Shown here: positions 16,787 to 25,487 of the stretch, piece after piece | How positions within the stretch are numbered: position 1 is the stretch's first letter | How the letters are laid out: every line of letters starts with the position of its first letter | From: Arthrobacter sp. EM1 | GTDB lineage: Bacteria > Actinomycetota > Actinomycetes > Actinomycetales > Micrococcaceae | Reading direction: 5' to 3' | Assembly: GCF_029964055.1 (NCBI RefSeq) | Contig: NZ_CP124836.1 | Span: forward strand, 496,001-560,000 | DNA length: 64,000 bases | Notes under the pieces: generated by a model | Databases searched by the model: none | What the model saw: only the letters and a program-made list of their open reading frames with translations | Told to the model about the DNA's origin: nothing | Made by a program: the position numbers and the translations under genes

Positions 16787-17700
16787 TTGCTCGCGCCCGC
16801 GGTGAGGCCTTCGACGATCCGCCGCTGGAAGATCAGCACCATAATGACCAACGGTACGGTGACGATCACGCCGGCGGCCATCTGCTCGCCGAAGGGCGCC
16901 TGGAATTCGGTGGCGCCGGTGAACTTGGAGATGGCCACCGTGGCGGTCTGGATCTTGGGGTCGTTGATCATGGACAGGGCGATGATGAACTCGTTCCAGC
17001 TGTGGATGAAGGTCAGGATCGCGGTGGTGAAGACGCCCGGCGCCGCGAGCGGCAGCAGGACCCGGCGGAACGCCTGCCACTTGGTGCAGCCGTCGATCAT
17101 CGCTGCTTCCTCGAGGTCGAACGGCAGGGCCTTCATGAACGTGGTGAGGTTCCAGACCGCCAGCGGGATCGCGAAGGACAGATTCGGCACGATCATCGCC
17201 TGGTAGGTGTTGATCCAGCCGATGTCCGTGAAGAGGCGCAGCAGCGGCACCACCACGGAGATGCCCGGGAACATCGACGTCGCGATGATGACGCCGAGGA
17301 TCACCGACTTGAAGCGGAAGTTCAGCCGGGAGATTGCGTAGGCGGCGAACACGCCCAGGACCAGGGCGAACGTGGTGGTGGTGCCGGCGACGATCAGCGA
17401 GTTCAGCAGAGCCTGGCCGAACATCGTGGAGCCGTCGAACACCTTGGTGTAGTTCTCCAGCGAGAACGGCGCCGGCAGCAGGGTGTTGTCGAAGATGTCA
17501 GCGGTGCGGCGCAGGCTGGAGACCAGCATCCAGTAGAACGGGGCCAGGCAGTACGCGAAGATCAGGGCCAGGCCGGCGTAGACGCTGTAGGAACGCCAAG
17601 TGCGCTTGGGTTTCGGCTTGCCGGGTACGACGGCGGTGCGTGCGCCGGGGGCGACGGCGCCGGAGTCGCTAGCTGCGTTGCGGAGGTCGGAGATGGTCAT
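16783..17700 (-). CDS. Sugar ABC transporter permease, MalG/AglG type
   Basis: The 305-residue inner-membrane protein has six predicted helices. The EAA loop that docks the ATPase reads EEAAMIDGCTKWQAFRRVLLPLAAPG, near residues 205-230. Start and stop both sit in 4-base ATGA overlaps with its neighbours. It pairs with the upstream permease to form the channel for an alpha-glucoside. Confidence 0.92.
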   Translation of the reverse strand: MTISDLRNAASDSGAVAPGARTAVVPGKPKPKRTWRSYSVYAGLALIFAYCLAPFYWMLVSSLRRTADIFDNTLLPAPFSLENYTKVFDGSTMFGQALLNSLIVAGTTTTFALVLGVFAAYAISRLNFRFKSVILGVIIATSMFPGISVVVPLLRLFTDIGWINTYQAMIVPNLSFAIPLAVWNLTTFMKALPFDLEEAAMIDGCTKWQAFRRVLLPLAAPGVFTTAILTFIHSWNEFIIALSMINDPKIQTATVAISKFTGATEFQAPFGEQMAAGVIVTVPLVIMVLIFQRRIVEGLTAGASK

Positions 17701-18743
17701 CGGGTGGCCTCGGCCTTCTTCTGTTCGGAGTTGGCCAGGGAGCGGGACTTCTTCGCGCTTTTTTTGGACAGCAGCTTCAGTTCCTTGGCGCCGGTGACGT
17801 CGGCGCCGAGCACCTTCACGAACACGATCGCGACGACGGCGACGTACAGGAAGAGCATGACGGCGAACGCGGAGGCCGAACCGTAGCGCAGCTGGTTGGA
17901 TTCGTCCCAGGCGAGCATGGAGAGGGTCTCCACGGATTCCTTGCCAGGGCCGATCAGCACAAAGGGAAGGTCGAACATCCGCAGCGCGTCGAGCATACGG
18001 AACAGCACAGCCACCAGCAGGGTGGGTTTGACCAGCGGGAGGGTGATGGAGCCGAGCTGGCGCCACCAGCCGGCGCCGTCGATCCGGGCGGCTTCGTAGA
18101 CTTCGCCGGGGATGACCTGCATGCCGGCCAGGACCAGGAGTCCGATGAAGGGGGCGGTTTTCCAGACTTCGGCGATAATGACGGCCACCTTGGAGGCGTT
18201 GCCTTCGGCGGTCCAGAGGATCTCGCTGCCGAGCAGGTTGTTGGCGATGCCGTCGGACTGGAAGATCCAGCGCCACAGCAGGCCGGAGACGGCGGTGGGC
18301 ACGGCCCAGGGAACCAGGATGCTGGCGCGCAGGAAGGATCGGCCGCGGAAGGCCCGGTTCATGGCGAGGGCCAGGGCCAGGCCCAGGACGGTTTCGAGGA
18401 ACACCGTGGCGACGGTGAAGAAGGTGGTGTTGGCGAAGGCGTTCAGGAAGCGCCGGCCGGATTCGCCGACGAAGAGGTCGGCGTAATTGGCCAAGCCCAC
18501 GAAGGATTCCACATCGGAGACGAAGCCGTCCGCGTCCAGGCCGGATTCGGCGCGGAACAGGGACTGGTGCACCGCGGAGAGCAGCGGGTACACGATCACC
18601 AGGGCCAGCACCAGGATGGTGGGGGAGAGCAGCATCGCGGCCATGCGGCCTTCACCGGGGGAGCGTTTGCCGCGTCTGCGCGGGCTGCCTGGCTGGTGCG
18701 TGCCGGTCTGCGCGCCGGCGGGCGGGGCGGTCGTCGTCGTCAT
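17697..18743 (-). CDS. Sugar ABC transporter permease, MalF/AglF type
   Basis: The 348-residue membrane protein has a basic, proline-rich N-terminal tail (about 33 residues), six predicted helices, and the docking loop YEAARIDGAGWWRQLGSITLPLVKPT. An unusual Lys/Ser-rich C-terminal tail (LLSKKSAKKSRSLANSEQKK) extends past the last helix. It overlaps the next permease by ATGA. No ATP-binding subunit gene is in the operon, so a shared MsiK-like ATPase encoded elsewhere is likely, as is common in actinobacteria. Confidence 0.92.
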   Translation of the reverse strand: MTTTTAPPAGAQTGTHQPGSPRRRGKRSPGEGRMAAMLLSPTILVLALVIVYPLLSAVHQSLFRAESGLDADGFVSDVESFVGLANYADLFVGESGRRFLNAFANTTFFTVATVFLETVLGLALALAMNRAFRGRSFLRASILVPWAVPTAVSGLLWRWIFQSDGIANNLLGSEILWTAEGNASKVAVIIAEVWKTAPFIGLLVLAGMQVIPGEVYEAARIDGAGWWRQLGSITLPLVKPTLLVAVLFRMLDALRMFDLPFVLIGPGKESVETLSMLAWDESNQLRYGSASAFAVMLFLYVAVVAIVFVKVLGADVTGAKELKLLSKKSAKKSRSLANSEQKKAEATR

Positions 18744-18771
18744 GCTGGGTACCTAACTGGAGTTGCAGCTG

Positions 18772-18803
18772 CCTGGCCGGCCGGGGTGGGCCGGCCGGCC
18801 AGG
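18772..18803 (-). promoter_or_regulatory. Strong intercistronic hairpin between binding-protein and permease genes
   Basis: CCTGGCCGGCC (18772-18782) pairs perfectly with GGCCGGCCAGG (18793-18803) around a 10-base loop, with no T tract. Hairpins at this position typically protect or partly terminate the message so that the binding protein is made in excess of the permeases. Confidence 0.6.
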
Positions 18804-18832
18804 CGTGGGGTCTGGACTGCTGGGTTACTGAG

Positions 18833-20152
18833 CTACTTGGTCAACTCGGTGAGCTTGGCCTGCATGTCCTTCAAGGCCGTGTCCGTGTCCTTGGCGCCGG
18901 TGATGGCCGCGTAGGCCTCTTCCTGGATCGCCTTGGTGGTGGCGCCGTACTGGACCACCTTGGGGCGGGGCTGGGCGTTGTTCAGCGAGGTCAGCAGGGT
19001 GGGGAAGAACGGGCGCTTGGCGACGACGGCGGGATCCTCGAAGAGGGACGCGTAGACCGGCGCGCGGGAGGACAGGGCGAGGCGCTTCTGGGCCTGCTCC
19101 TCGCTGGTGAAGAACTTGACGAATTCCAGCGCCGTGGCCTTGTTCGGGGTGAACGGGGAGATGGCCAGGCTGCGGCCGCCGAGGGTGGAGACGCCTGGGC
19201 CGTCGGTGCCGGGGATGGAGGTGATGCTGAACTTGCCGGCCACCTTGCTGGAGCCGTCGGTGGCGCTCAGGGAGGCGTGCAGGAAGGGCCAGTTGCGCAT
19301 AAAGACCAGCTTGCCGTCCTGGAACGCGCGGCGGCCCTGCTCCTCGAGGTAGGTGATGGCGTCCGACGGGAACATCCCGTCCTTGAATCCGTCCACCAGC
19401 AGGTTCAGGCCTTCCTTGGCCTCGGGGGTGTTGACGGTGGGCTTGCCGTCGGCGTCGACGATCGAGCCGCCGGCGGAGGCGACCGCTTCGGAGAAGTTGA
19501 CCGTGAGGGCCTCGTTCTTGTCGAACTGGCCGGTATAGCAGGACATGCCGGCGGCTTCGGGGAGGGCCAGGATCGCCTTGCAGGCGGTCTTCATTTCGTC
19601 CCAGGTTTTGGGCGGGGCGGCGATGCCGGCGGCCTTGAGCAGGTCGGAGCGGAAGTAGAACAGGGCGCCGTCGGTGTAGTACGGGGCGCCGACCAGGGTG
19701 TCCCGGTACGTCGCGGCGTTGACCGTGGCGGGGATCATCTTGTCGGTGGGGACGGCGTCCGCGGGCAGCGGCAGGACCCACTTGTTGGCGGCGAACTCGG
19801 AGGTCCAGACGACGTCCAGGTTCAGCACGCTGAAAGTGTCCGACTTGATCTGCGCGTTCTGGATGAGCTGCTGGCGCTGCTGGTCCGCGGAGTCCGGCAG
19901 TTCGATGAACGTCACCTTCTCCTCCGGGTGGGCGGCGTTCCACTCCTCGATGGTCTTGTTCGCGGCACCGGAGGCGTCGCGGTTGGAGACGTAGTTGATG
20001 GGGCCCTTGCCCTCGAAGGACGCGGCGGCGGCCTTCGGGGTGCTCTTCGCTTCCGTGGCGGTCCCGCCGCAGCCGGTGAGGGCGACGGTGGCGACGGTCA
20101 GGGTTGCGGTGGTGGCGAGAAGAGTCTGCCAGGTGCGGCGGCGCTGCCTCAT
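18833..20152 (-). CDS. Sugar-binding lipoprotein of an ABC transporter
   Basis: The 439-residue family 1 solute-binding protein has a lipoprotein signal peptide with lipobox ALTGC (Cys at about 28) and the typical mature start. It shows WNAAHPEEKVTFIELP, the hinge GAPYYTDGALFYFRSDLLKAAGI and PKTWDEMKTACKAI. It is membrane-tethered and delivers an oligosaccharide to the two downstream permeases. It is the first structural gene after the LacI regulator. Confidence 0.93.
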   Translation of the reverse strand: MRQRRRTWQTLLATTATLTVATVALTGCGGTATEAKSTPKAAAASFEGKGPINYVSNRDASGAANKTIEEWNAAHPEEKVTFIELPDSADQQRQQLIQNAQIKSDTFSVLNLDVVWTSEFAANKWVLPLPADAVPTDKMIPATVNAATYRDTLVGAPYYTDGALFYFRSDLLKAAGIAAPPKTWDEMKTACKAILALPEAAGMSCYTGQFDKNEALTVNFSEAVASAGGSIVDADGKPTVNTPEAKEGLNLLVDGFKDGMFPSDAITYLEEQGRRAFQDGKLVFMRNWPFLHASLSATDGSSKVAGKFSITSIPGTDGPGVSTLGGRSLAISPFTPNKATALEFVKFFTSEEQAQKRLALSSRAPVYASLFEDPAVVAKRPFFPTLLTSLNNAQPRPKVVQYGATTKAIQEEAYAAITGAKDTDTALKDMQAKLTELTK

Positions 20153-20289
20153 GTGTTGCTCCTTGTTGTGTGTGGTGGTGCGAGGTGGGTGGTGCGGGTG
20201 GTTTGGCGCATGCAGAACTGCGGCGGCTGCCCGGTTTGTGGCACGGGGGAGTGCCGGCTGCCGCCGTTTGGTGGGGTGGTCTGGTGGGG

Positions 20290-21297
20290 TTAGCTGGTGG
20301 GTTCTTGGCTGCCAGGGGATGGTGAGTTGGGCGGCGCGGTGGAGCCGCGTTCGATCAACCGGTGCGGCATGATCTTCGGGCCCAGGTCGCGGGAGCGGAG
20401 CAGCTTCTTCACGGCCATCCGCCCCATCTCCTCGAGCGGCTGGGCCATGGTGCTCAGCGGCGGGTTCACATGCAGCGAGGTGGAGGTGCCGTCGAAGCCC
20501 AGGACGGAGACGTCCTCCGGCACCCGGAGCCCGCGCCGCTGCAGTTCGTTGACGACGGCGGCTCCCATCTCATCGCTCATCGCGAAGACCGCGGTGAGCC
20601 CGGGGTCCTGCTGCAGGAGCTCGTCGACGCCGGGAGCGCCGCTTTCATAGAAGAAGCTGCCGGTGGCGGTGACCGGGGTGCAGTTCGCTTCGGTCATGGC
20701 GCGGAGGTAGCCGCGCTGGCGGGGCTGGGCGACGTAGACCGACGCCGGGTCCCCGGTGAGGAGGCCGATGCGCCGGTGCCCGAGGCGCAGCAGGTGACGG
20801 GTCGCGTCGTAGGCTGCCTGCTCGTCGTCGATGGCCACACTGGGGGAGCCGGACTTGTCGCTGATGGCGACGGAGATGATGGGGACGTTGGGTCCCAGCA
20901 GCTGCCTGGTCTCCGGCGTGATCACCGCGGAGATGAGGATGACGCCGGCGGCCCGGTAGGTGCGCAGCGTGCGGAGGTAGCCGGCGATGTAGGCGGATTG
21001 GGCGCCGGTGCGGCCGAGCATCACGGCGTAGCCGCGCTCTTGGGCTTCCTCCTCGACGCCCTGCATGACTTGGGATGCGAGGGCATCGGAGACCATGGGG
21101 GCGAGGAGCCCGATCACGGAGGTCTGCCGGGTTTTGAGGCCGCGGGCGAGGTAGTCCGTTTCGTAGCTGAGGCTCTTGACCGCGGTTTCGACACGTTCGC
21201 GGGTTTCGTCGGAGTAGCCGACGAGCCCGTTGACCACCCGGGAGACGGTGGCTGGGGAGACGCCGGCGTGCTTGGCGACATCGCGGATGGTGACCAC
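20290..21297 (-). CDS. LacI-family regulator of the alpha-glucoside operon
   Basis: The 335-residue protein has an N-terminal HTH with hinge helix (1-60, VTIRDVAKHAGVSPATVSRVVNG) and a periplasmic-binding-protein-like effector domain (about 60-325). It lies upstream of the transport genes on the same strand, 137 bases from the binding-protein gene. I find no LacI-like operator in that gap, while several sites lie upstream of this gene, suggesting one autoregulated transcript from regulator through alpha-glucosidase. Confidence 0.9.
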   Translation of the reverse strand: MVTIRDVAKHAGVSPATVSRVVNGLVGYSDETRERVETAVKSLSYETDYLARGLKTRQTSVIGLLAPMVSDALASQVMQGVEEEAQERGYAVMLGRTGAQSAYIAGYLRTLRTYRAAGVILISAVITPETRQLLGPNVPIISVAISDKSGSPSVAIDDEQAAYDATRHLLRLGHRRIGLLTGDPASVYVAQPRQRGYLRAMTEANCTPVTATGSFFYESGAPGVDELLQQDPGLTAVFAMSDEMGAAVVNELQRRGLRVPEDVSVLGFDGTSTSLHVNPPLSTMAQPLEEMGRMAVKKLLRSRDLGPKIMPHRLIERGSTAPPNSPSPGSQEPTS

Positions 21298-21339
21298 TGT
21301 TCCTCCTCCCTGAGGGTGTCTTGTTGTCTGCTGCCCGTG

Positions 21340-21440
21340 TTACGTAATCGGTTTCGGAAAACGGTTTACGTAAACGGTTTCGTTGGGTGCAGAATCAACA
21401 GTAAAGGGTGGTTCGGGGATCGCATTGCGTTTCGTAAACG
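21340..21440. promoter_or_regulatory. LacI-type operator cluster
   Basis: A perfect 12-base palindrome GTTTACGTAAAC (21364-21375) is flanked by related half sites: TACGTAATCGGTTTCG at 21341-21356, and TTTCGTAAACGG at about 21430-21441. LacI-family palindromes have a central CG. The cluster begins about 45 bases upstream of the regulator start and also lies in front of the divergent small gene at 21469. Confidence 0.65.
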
Positions 21441-21468
21441 GGGGACTCAGCCGACAGCGAGAAGGCTA

Positions 21469-21741
21469 ATGACCGCCATCGATCTTCCGCTGCCCGGAGG
21501 AATTGTTGACCATTGGCGCTTAGGACATTCCTACGAACGCCTGTGCTCTTGCGGCTGGGGCTGGCAGGGGCTGGCCGACGCCCATCCATGGGGAGTGACC
21601 ACCTTTCACGACTACATTATTCGCGCGCGGCTAGAGATGCCCGGTGCCCAATATCGTGATGTAGCCTGGGCCAGAGCAAGCGCTATTTTGTGGAACTGGG
21701 GACGGCATGGCAGGCAAACCAACGGATTGGTCCGAGGCTGA
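21469..21741 (+). CDS. Small hypothetical protein with a CSCGWGW motif
   Basis: This 90-residue ORF has an ATG after a GAGAAGG ribosome site. It is rich in Trp and His and carries the segment LGHSYERLCSCGWGW, which may bind a metal, followed by a helical region. It overlaps the DUF3883 gene by 35 bases, suggesting coupled translation. Family not recognised. It marks the left end of the accessory island. Confidence 0.5.
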   Translation: MTAIDLPLPGGIVDHWRLGHSYERLCSCGWGWQGLADAHPWGVTTFHDYIIRARLEMPGAQYRDVAWARASAILWNWGRHGRQTNGLVRG

Positions 21742-22555
21742 AGTTGCAGCGACCGTCCGAAGCTATTTGGACATGTTGCGGTTGGAGGTGTCCGGCGAGC
21801 CCTACGTTAAGAGTCACTTCAGGAAGGCGCTCTTGCCCATGCTCTCTAACCGGTCTGAATCAGCTATTGAATTTAAACACCAGAACATCTCCGCAGTACT
21901 GATGAAGCTTGGGTTGAGGCCGATCCGCGGCTACCAGCCGGCTCAGAATTATCAGCAGTCCTTGGTTCCGGAGGTTCAGCGCCAGTTAGCATCCAGCCCA
22001 TCTCTAATCGAGCTCGTGCTGGCCGAAGCTTTACAAGCGCCCCAGGCGAGCTCCACAGGCTCGCTCGATTTCAATAGTGCCGGCGTCCCTTCGATCATTC
22101 TCCCGGAATCGCCGAGGGGGACCAGCGCCCGGACGGGTCGCCCGGACTACGCGGCAATTGAAGCAAGAAATCGCGCGCTCGGACTGGCCGGCGAGCTTGC
22201 GGTAGCTGACCTTGAATATCGGCGACTCGTCAAGGCAGGCAAAGCCAATTTGGCTAGAAAGATCGATCACGTCAGCCAGTCGCGGGGCGACGGGGACGGC
22301 TACGACATTCTTTCGTTTGAAGAGAGCGGCAAAGAAAAGCTGATTGAGGTGAAAACCACAAGATCACGTGCGGAAACACCGTTTTTTGTAACCACCAATG
22401 AGCTGAAAGTGTCCAGAGAGCAGGCCGACGTCTACCATCTGTTTCGCGTTTTCCACTTCGGTCATGATCCGGCTTGGTTCTGGCTGCGCGGTAATCTCGA
22501 CGCCAGCTGCGTCCTTGAATCGAACGGCTTCACGGCGCTGCCGCGTCCCGCCTAG
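21707..22555 (+). CDS. DUF3883-domain protein (PD-(D/E)XK-like)
   Basis: The 282-residue protein has an N-terminal helical part (about 1-110) beginning WSEAEVAATVRSYLDMLRLE, a variable linker, and a C-terminal DUF3883 domain (about 150-270). The nuclease-like core shows Glu163, Asp200 in GDGDGYDILS and Glu214-Val-Lys216 in LIEVKTTRS, matching the PD-(D/E)XK pattern. DUF3883 proteins are frequent in restriction and other defence loci. The IS481-family copy lies 95 bases downstream. Role inferred only from domain and context. Confidence 0.72.
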   Translation: MAGKPTDWSEAEVAATVRSYLDMLRLEVSGEPYVKSHFRKALLPMLSNRSESAIEFKHQNISAVLMKLGLRPIRGYQPAQNYQQSLVPEVQRQLASSPSLIELVLAEALQAPQASSTGSLDFNSAGVPSIILPESPRGTSARTGRPDYAAIEARNRALGLAGELAVADLEYRRLVKAGKANLARKIDHVSQSRGDGDGYDILSFEESGKEKLIEVKTTRSRAETPFFVTTNELKVSREQADVYHLFRVFHFGHDPAWFWLRGNLDASCVLESNGFTALPRPA

Positions 22556-22655
22556 GCTGCCTTGAGAAACCACAAAAAGTTTAGCTAAGCTGAACCACAG
22601 ATTTCAGGACCACCCGATAGCCGATCGGCTGGCGGGGTGAAGGGTCTAGATGTAC

Positions 22656-23618
22656 TCAGCCAGCAGGTTGGTTACATCTGCTGATGCGTGGTCGTCCTCC
22701 GAGGGCGCTGTGGTTGCGGCGGTGGTTGTAGAAGTCTAGCCAGCCTGTCAGGGCCTGTGTGCGGTGGTCGCTGGAGTCGTAGGCGTTCTTGTAGGCCCAG
22801 CCTTCCTGAAGGGTGCGGTTGAACCGTTCGGCCTTGCCGTTCTGCCAGGGGCTTCGCGGTTTGGTGCGCCTGTGTTTGGCGCCGAGATCCGCGATGGCCT
22901 TGGCGAAGTCCGCGGACCGGATGTAGGCCAGGGCGTTGTCGGTCATGACTTCGCGCACGGGTGCCCCGTTGGCGGCCATGAATGCCGCGGCGTTGGTCAG
23001 GAACCGGGCGCAGGTCGGCCCTTTCTCATCGGGCAGGACCTCGACGTAGGCCAGGCGGGAGTGGTCATCCACGGCGACGTGGACGTAGTCGTACCCGATG
23101 CCGCGGCCTCTGACGGTTTCGCTGCGGCCGTGGACCCGCCAGCCGCCGCCGTTCGCTATGCCGCCGGGTTTCTTGACGTCGATATGCAGCAGCTCTCCGG
23201 CGGTGTCGCGTTCGAAACGGTGGTCGGTGGCCCGGCCGGCCCGGATGCGTTCGCCGCTGATCGGGTCCAGTTCCCACAACCGGGGCAGCCCGGCCCTGGC
23301 GATGATCCGAGAGACAGTGCGGGCCGGGACCTTGCAGCGTTCGGCCAGCTCGACCGGGCCTTCGCGGTGCTTCTTACGCGCCGCGAGCACGTCCTCGATC
23401 GTCGCCTCGGGGGTGGCGTGTGGGCACGAATGTGGGCGTGAGGATCGGTCCTCCATCCCGTCCCAGCCGTGTTCGACATAGCGCTTGAGCCACCGGTGGG
23501 CGCAGGCGCGGGAAACACCCATTTCCTTCGCCACGTGGGCCACGGGACGGCCGTCCAGAACACGCTGGACAAGGATGCTTCTACCGGCAGGAGTCAGACG
23601 GGCATTACGGTGGACCAT
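22656..23618 (-). CDS. IS481-family DDE transposase
   Basis: The 320-residue protein has an N-terminal HTH (GRSILVQRVLDGRPVAHVAKEMGVSRACAHRWLKRY), a second HTH (ELAERCKVPARTVSRIIARAGL) and an rve integrase core with catalytic Asp in LLHIDVKK, Asp in VMTDNALAY and Glu in NGKAERFNRTL. No frameshift is visible, so it may be active. ATG 23618 is preceded by TAAGAGG. Confidence 0.92.
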   Translation of the reverse strand: MVHRNARLTPAGRSILVQRVLDGRPVAHVAKEMGVSRACAHRWLKRYVEHGWDGMEDRSSRPHSCPHATPEATIEDVLAARKKHREGPVELAERCKVPARTVSRIIARAGLPRLWELDPISGERIRAGRATDHRFERDTAGELLHIDVKKPGGIANGGGWRVHGRSETVRGRGIGYDYVHVAVDDHSRLAYVEVLPDEKGPTCARFLTNAAAFMAANGAPVREVMTDNALAYIRSADFAKAIADLGAKHRRTKPRSPWQNGKAERFNRTLQEGWAYKNAYDSSDHRTQALTGWLDFYNHRRNHSALGGRPRISRCNQPAG

Positions 23619-23673
23619 GAAGACCTCTTAGTCGTTAGGTGTGTGTGGTAACCACCAACCTAAGAGGTCTTCA
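23618..23673 (-). promoter_or_regulatory. Fold-back hairpin masking the transposase ribosome site
   Basis: TGAAGACCTCTTA (23618-23630) and TAAGAGGTCTTCA (23661-23673) form a perfect 13-base inverted repeat. In a minus-strand transcript from outside the element, the downstream arm contains the TAAGAGG ribosome site and the first base of the ATG, so translation would be blocked. A transcript starting between the arms would escape. The interior also holds a small palindrome (GTGGTAACCAC). Confidence 0.6.
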
Positions 23674-23711
23674 CCCTTTCAACATGTAACCAACGTCCTG
23701 GCCGAGTACAT

Positions 23712-23894
23712 CTAGCGCTTCCGAGGGACGTTGATGCGAACGTCGGCGGCCTGGACTTCGTCGAGCACCCACCGCTGGTACTTCGGGTGGGCCGGGTATT
23801 TTTTACGAAGATAATCCCGGACGACCTTCCCCGGTCGGTGCTCGTTGGTATAGCCGAGTTCCCGAGCAAGTTCGGCAGGTTTGTATGTAGCCAC
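23712..23894 (-). CDS. Small DNA-binding-like protein
   Basis: This 60-residue frame reads YKPAELARELGYTN, then RPGKVVRDYLRKKYP and YQRWVLDEVQAADVR, the layout of small Lsr2/HTH-like DNA-binding modules (an ELG helix, R..LR..FP, then RWVL). GTG 23894 is a plausible start, with an in-frame upstream ATG at 23942 possible. Its TAG stop is formed at the IS insertion site but was present before insertion. Confidence 0.45.
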   Translation of the reverse strand: MATYKPAELARELGYTNEHRPGKVVRDYLRKKYPAHPKYQRWVLDEVQAADVRINVPRKR

Positions 23895-23942
23895 AACACT
23901 GAGTGTAGGCCGTGACCTGGTCGCGACGCCCCCCAATGGCAC

Positions 23943-24470
23943 GGGCCAAGGCCTCGCCGTTGTCTTACCACTTGGGCCCCTTCATAAAGACGTTGCACGC
24001 GGTATAGAACCTGAGAGCAAAAGAGTAGTTCATACAGGTGACGGCGAACCGCAGCCGGGGATGCAGGGTGCAATTAGAAAAAGTACTCGAGGCGGTGCTA
24101 GATGGGTGGTGGCATAACCATCGCTCCTCCGGAGCAGGTCGTCCAGCGTTTTGCCCTCAATGGGACCGAACATCCGCCGTTTTGGGAGCGGGCTGAGGGA
24201 AGGTTGAGGGTTTGGAAAGCGTGAGGAAGTATATCAGCCCTTCGTGCGTGGCTAACGGTTTCAGTATGGGCCGCCCGGCTTGGCGACAGCTGGTCCTGCG
24301 CAATCATGCCGATCGAGGCCCTTCCGAGCACCTAAAATCTCTTCGACGTCACGGGCAAAGGAGACGCGGCGGGGTAACCTATCGCATGCTGCACACGAAT
24401 GTCAGAGGCCCCTGGCATCGTGAGACGCAGACGCCTCAATGGCAAAGACCAGACCCGTCGAAATGAGATG
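23943..24470. other. Non-coding gap upstream of the methyltransferase
   Basis: No convincing gene is seen. Short overlapping frames on both strands lack family features. The right part must hold the methyltransferase promoter. No tRNA or recombinase signature found. Confidence 0.45.
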
Positions 24471-25487
24471 ATGGACCACATGACTACGACCCCCCAACTT
24501 ACTGTGCTCGAAATCTGTGCCGGAGCTGGAGGTCAGTCAGTTGGCTTGGAGCAGGCTGGTTTCGGTCATTCTCTGGCCGTCGAGATCGACAAGGACGCCG
24601 CCGCCACCCTCCGCCTCAATCGACCCTCATGGGATGTTCACCATGGTGACGTCCGCGAAGTCAACGGCAAGGACTACAAAGGGATCGATCTGCTCGCTGG
24701 GGGAGTACCCTGCCCGCCGTTCAGCATCGCTGGAAAGCAGCTCGGCGCCGACGACGAGCGTGATCTTTTTCCAGAAGCGCTTCGCCTCGTGGATGAGGCT
24801 AAGCCTGCTGCCGTAATGCTAGAGAATGTCAAAGGTCTGGCATCGGCGAGGTTTTCGACCTATCGTCAGTCGATTCTTGATGCACTCGAAGCGCTCGGCT
24901 ATGAGGCTGACTGGCAGCTCTTCTACTCGAGCGAATTTGGCGTCCCTCAGCTCCGGCCCCGGTTCATTCTCGTGGCCGTAAAAAAGCGTTACCACAAGAA
25001 GTTTGACTGGCCCGCTGCACATGGCAAACCGCCGACCGTTGGAGAAGTACTTTTGCCGATGATGGAGAGCGGCGGATGGGCTGGTGCCGCGGCCTGGGCT
25101 AAAAAGGCAAACGGTATTGCCCCGACTGTTGTCGGCGGCTCCAAGAAGCATGGGGGCGCTGACCTTGGGCCGACGCGTGCTAAAGCGGGTTGGCTTCAGC
25201 TCGGGGTCGACGGCAAAGGCATCGCCAATGAAGTTCCGGGGTTTGAAACGCCGCTAGACCACATTCCTCGCCTGACCAACGAAATGGTTGCCCGCATCCA
25301 GGGCTTCCCTCTTGGCTGGCAGTTCTCTGGCAAGAAGACGTCCGTCTACCGACAGATTGGGAATGCGTTCCCGCCGCCGGTTGCAGCAGCCATCGGGACT
25401 TCTATTGCCACTGCCCTGGGCGTCAAGTCTCCTGCCAACAATCAGTTTGAGGAGTCGGTGGAGCGGCACCTACGCGCTGTTAGCTAG
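24471..25487 (+). CDS. DNA (cytosine-5) methyltransferase
   Basis: The 338-residue C5 methyltransferase has motif I LEICAGAGGQSVGLEQAGF (AdoMet), motif IV GGVPCPPFS with catalytic Cys81, motif VI ENVKGL (Glu118), motif VIII QLRPRFILVA, a short target-recognition region (about 185-270) and motif X IGNAFPPPVAAAIG. It makes 5-methylcytosine. ATG at 24471 is one of three close starts (24468, 24471, 24480). It converges on, and overlaps by 8 bases, the HNH gene. It could protect host DNA from the NaeI-like enzyme (NaeI itself is paired with a C5 enzyme at GCCGGC) and also fits the DruM role of type II Druantia. Confidence 0.92.
   Translation: MDHMTTTPQLTVLEICAGAGGQSVGLEQAGFGHSLAVEIDKDAAATLRLNRPSWDVHHGDVREVNGKDYKGIDLLAGGVPCPPFSIAGKQLGADDERDLFPEALRLVDEAKPAAVMLENVKGLASARFSTYRQSILDALEALGYEADWQLFYSSEFGVPQLRPRFILVAVKKRYHKKFDWPAAHGKPPTVGEVLLPMMESGGWAGAAAWAKKANGIAPTVVGGSKKHGGADLGPTRAKAGWLQLGVDGKGIANEVPGFETPLDHIPRLTNEMVARIQGFPLGWQFSGKKTSVYRQIGNAFPPPVAAAIGTSIATALGVKSPANNQFEESVERHLRAVS

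Larger units (their letters stand above)
22650..23711 (-). mobile_element. IS481-family insertion sequence, apparently intact
   Basis: The about 1062-base element has about 27-base imperfect terminal inverted repeats (22651-22677 and 23684-23710, ends TGTACTC...GAGTACA). CTAG lies on both sides (22646-22649 and 23712-23715), as expected from the CTAG target duplication known for IS481. It holds one full-length transposase. It sits exactly at the stop codon of the small gene at 23712-23894 without altering it. Confidence 0.88.

Noticed and set aside
15644..17206. 520-codon plus-strand ORF across the sugar operon
   Set aside because: Antisense shadow of alpha-glucosidase and permease genes.
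19277..21741. Two long plus-strand ORFs opposite the binding-protein and LacI genes
   Set aside because: Antisense shadows, except for the last 90 codons (21469-21741), which have their own ribosome site and are kept.
24098..24331. Reverse ORF that could be a recombinase remnant
   Set aside because: No catalytic or structural motif of a tyrosine or serine recombinase could be identified.
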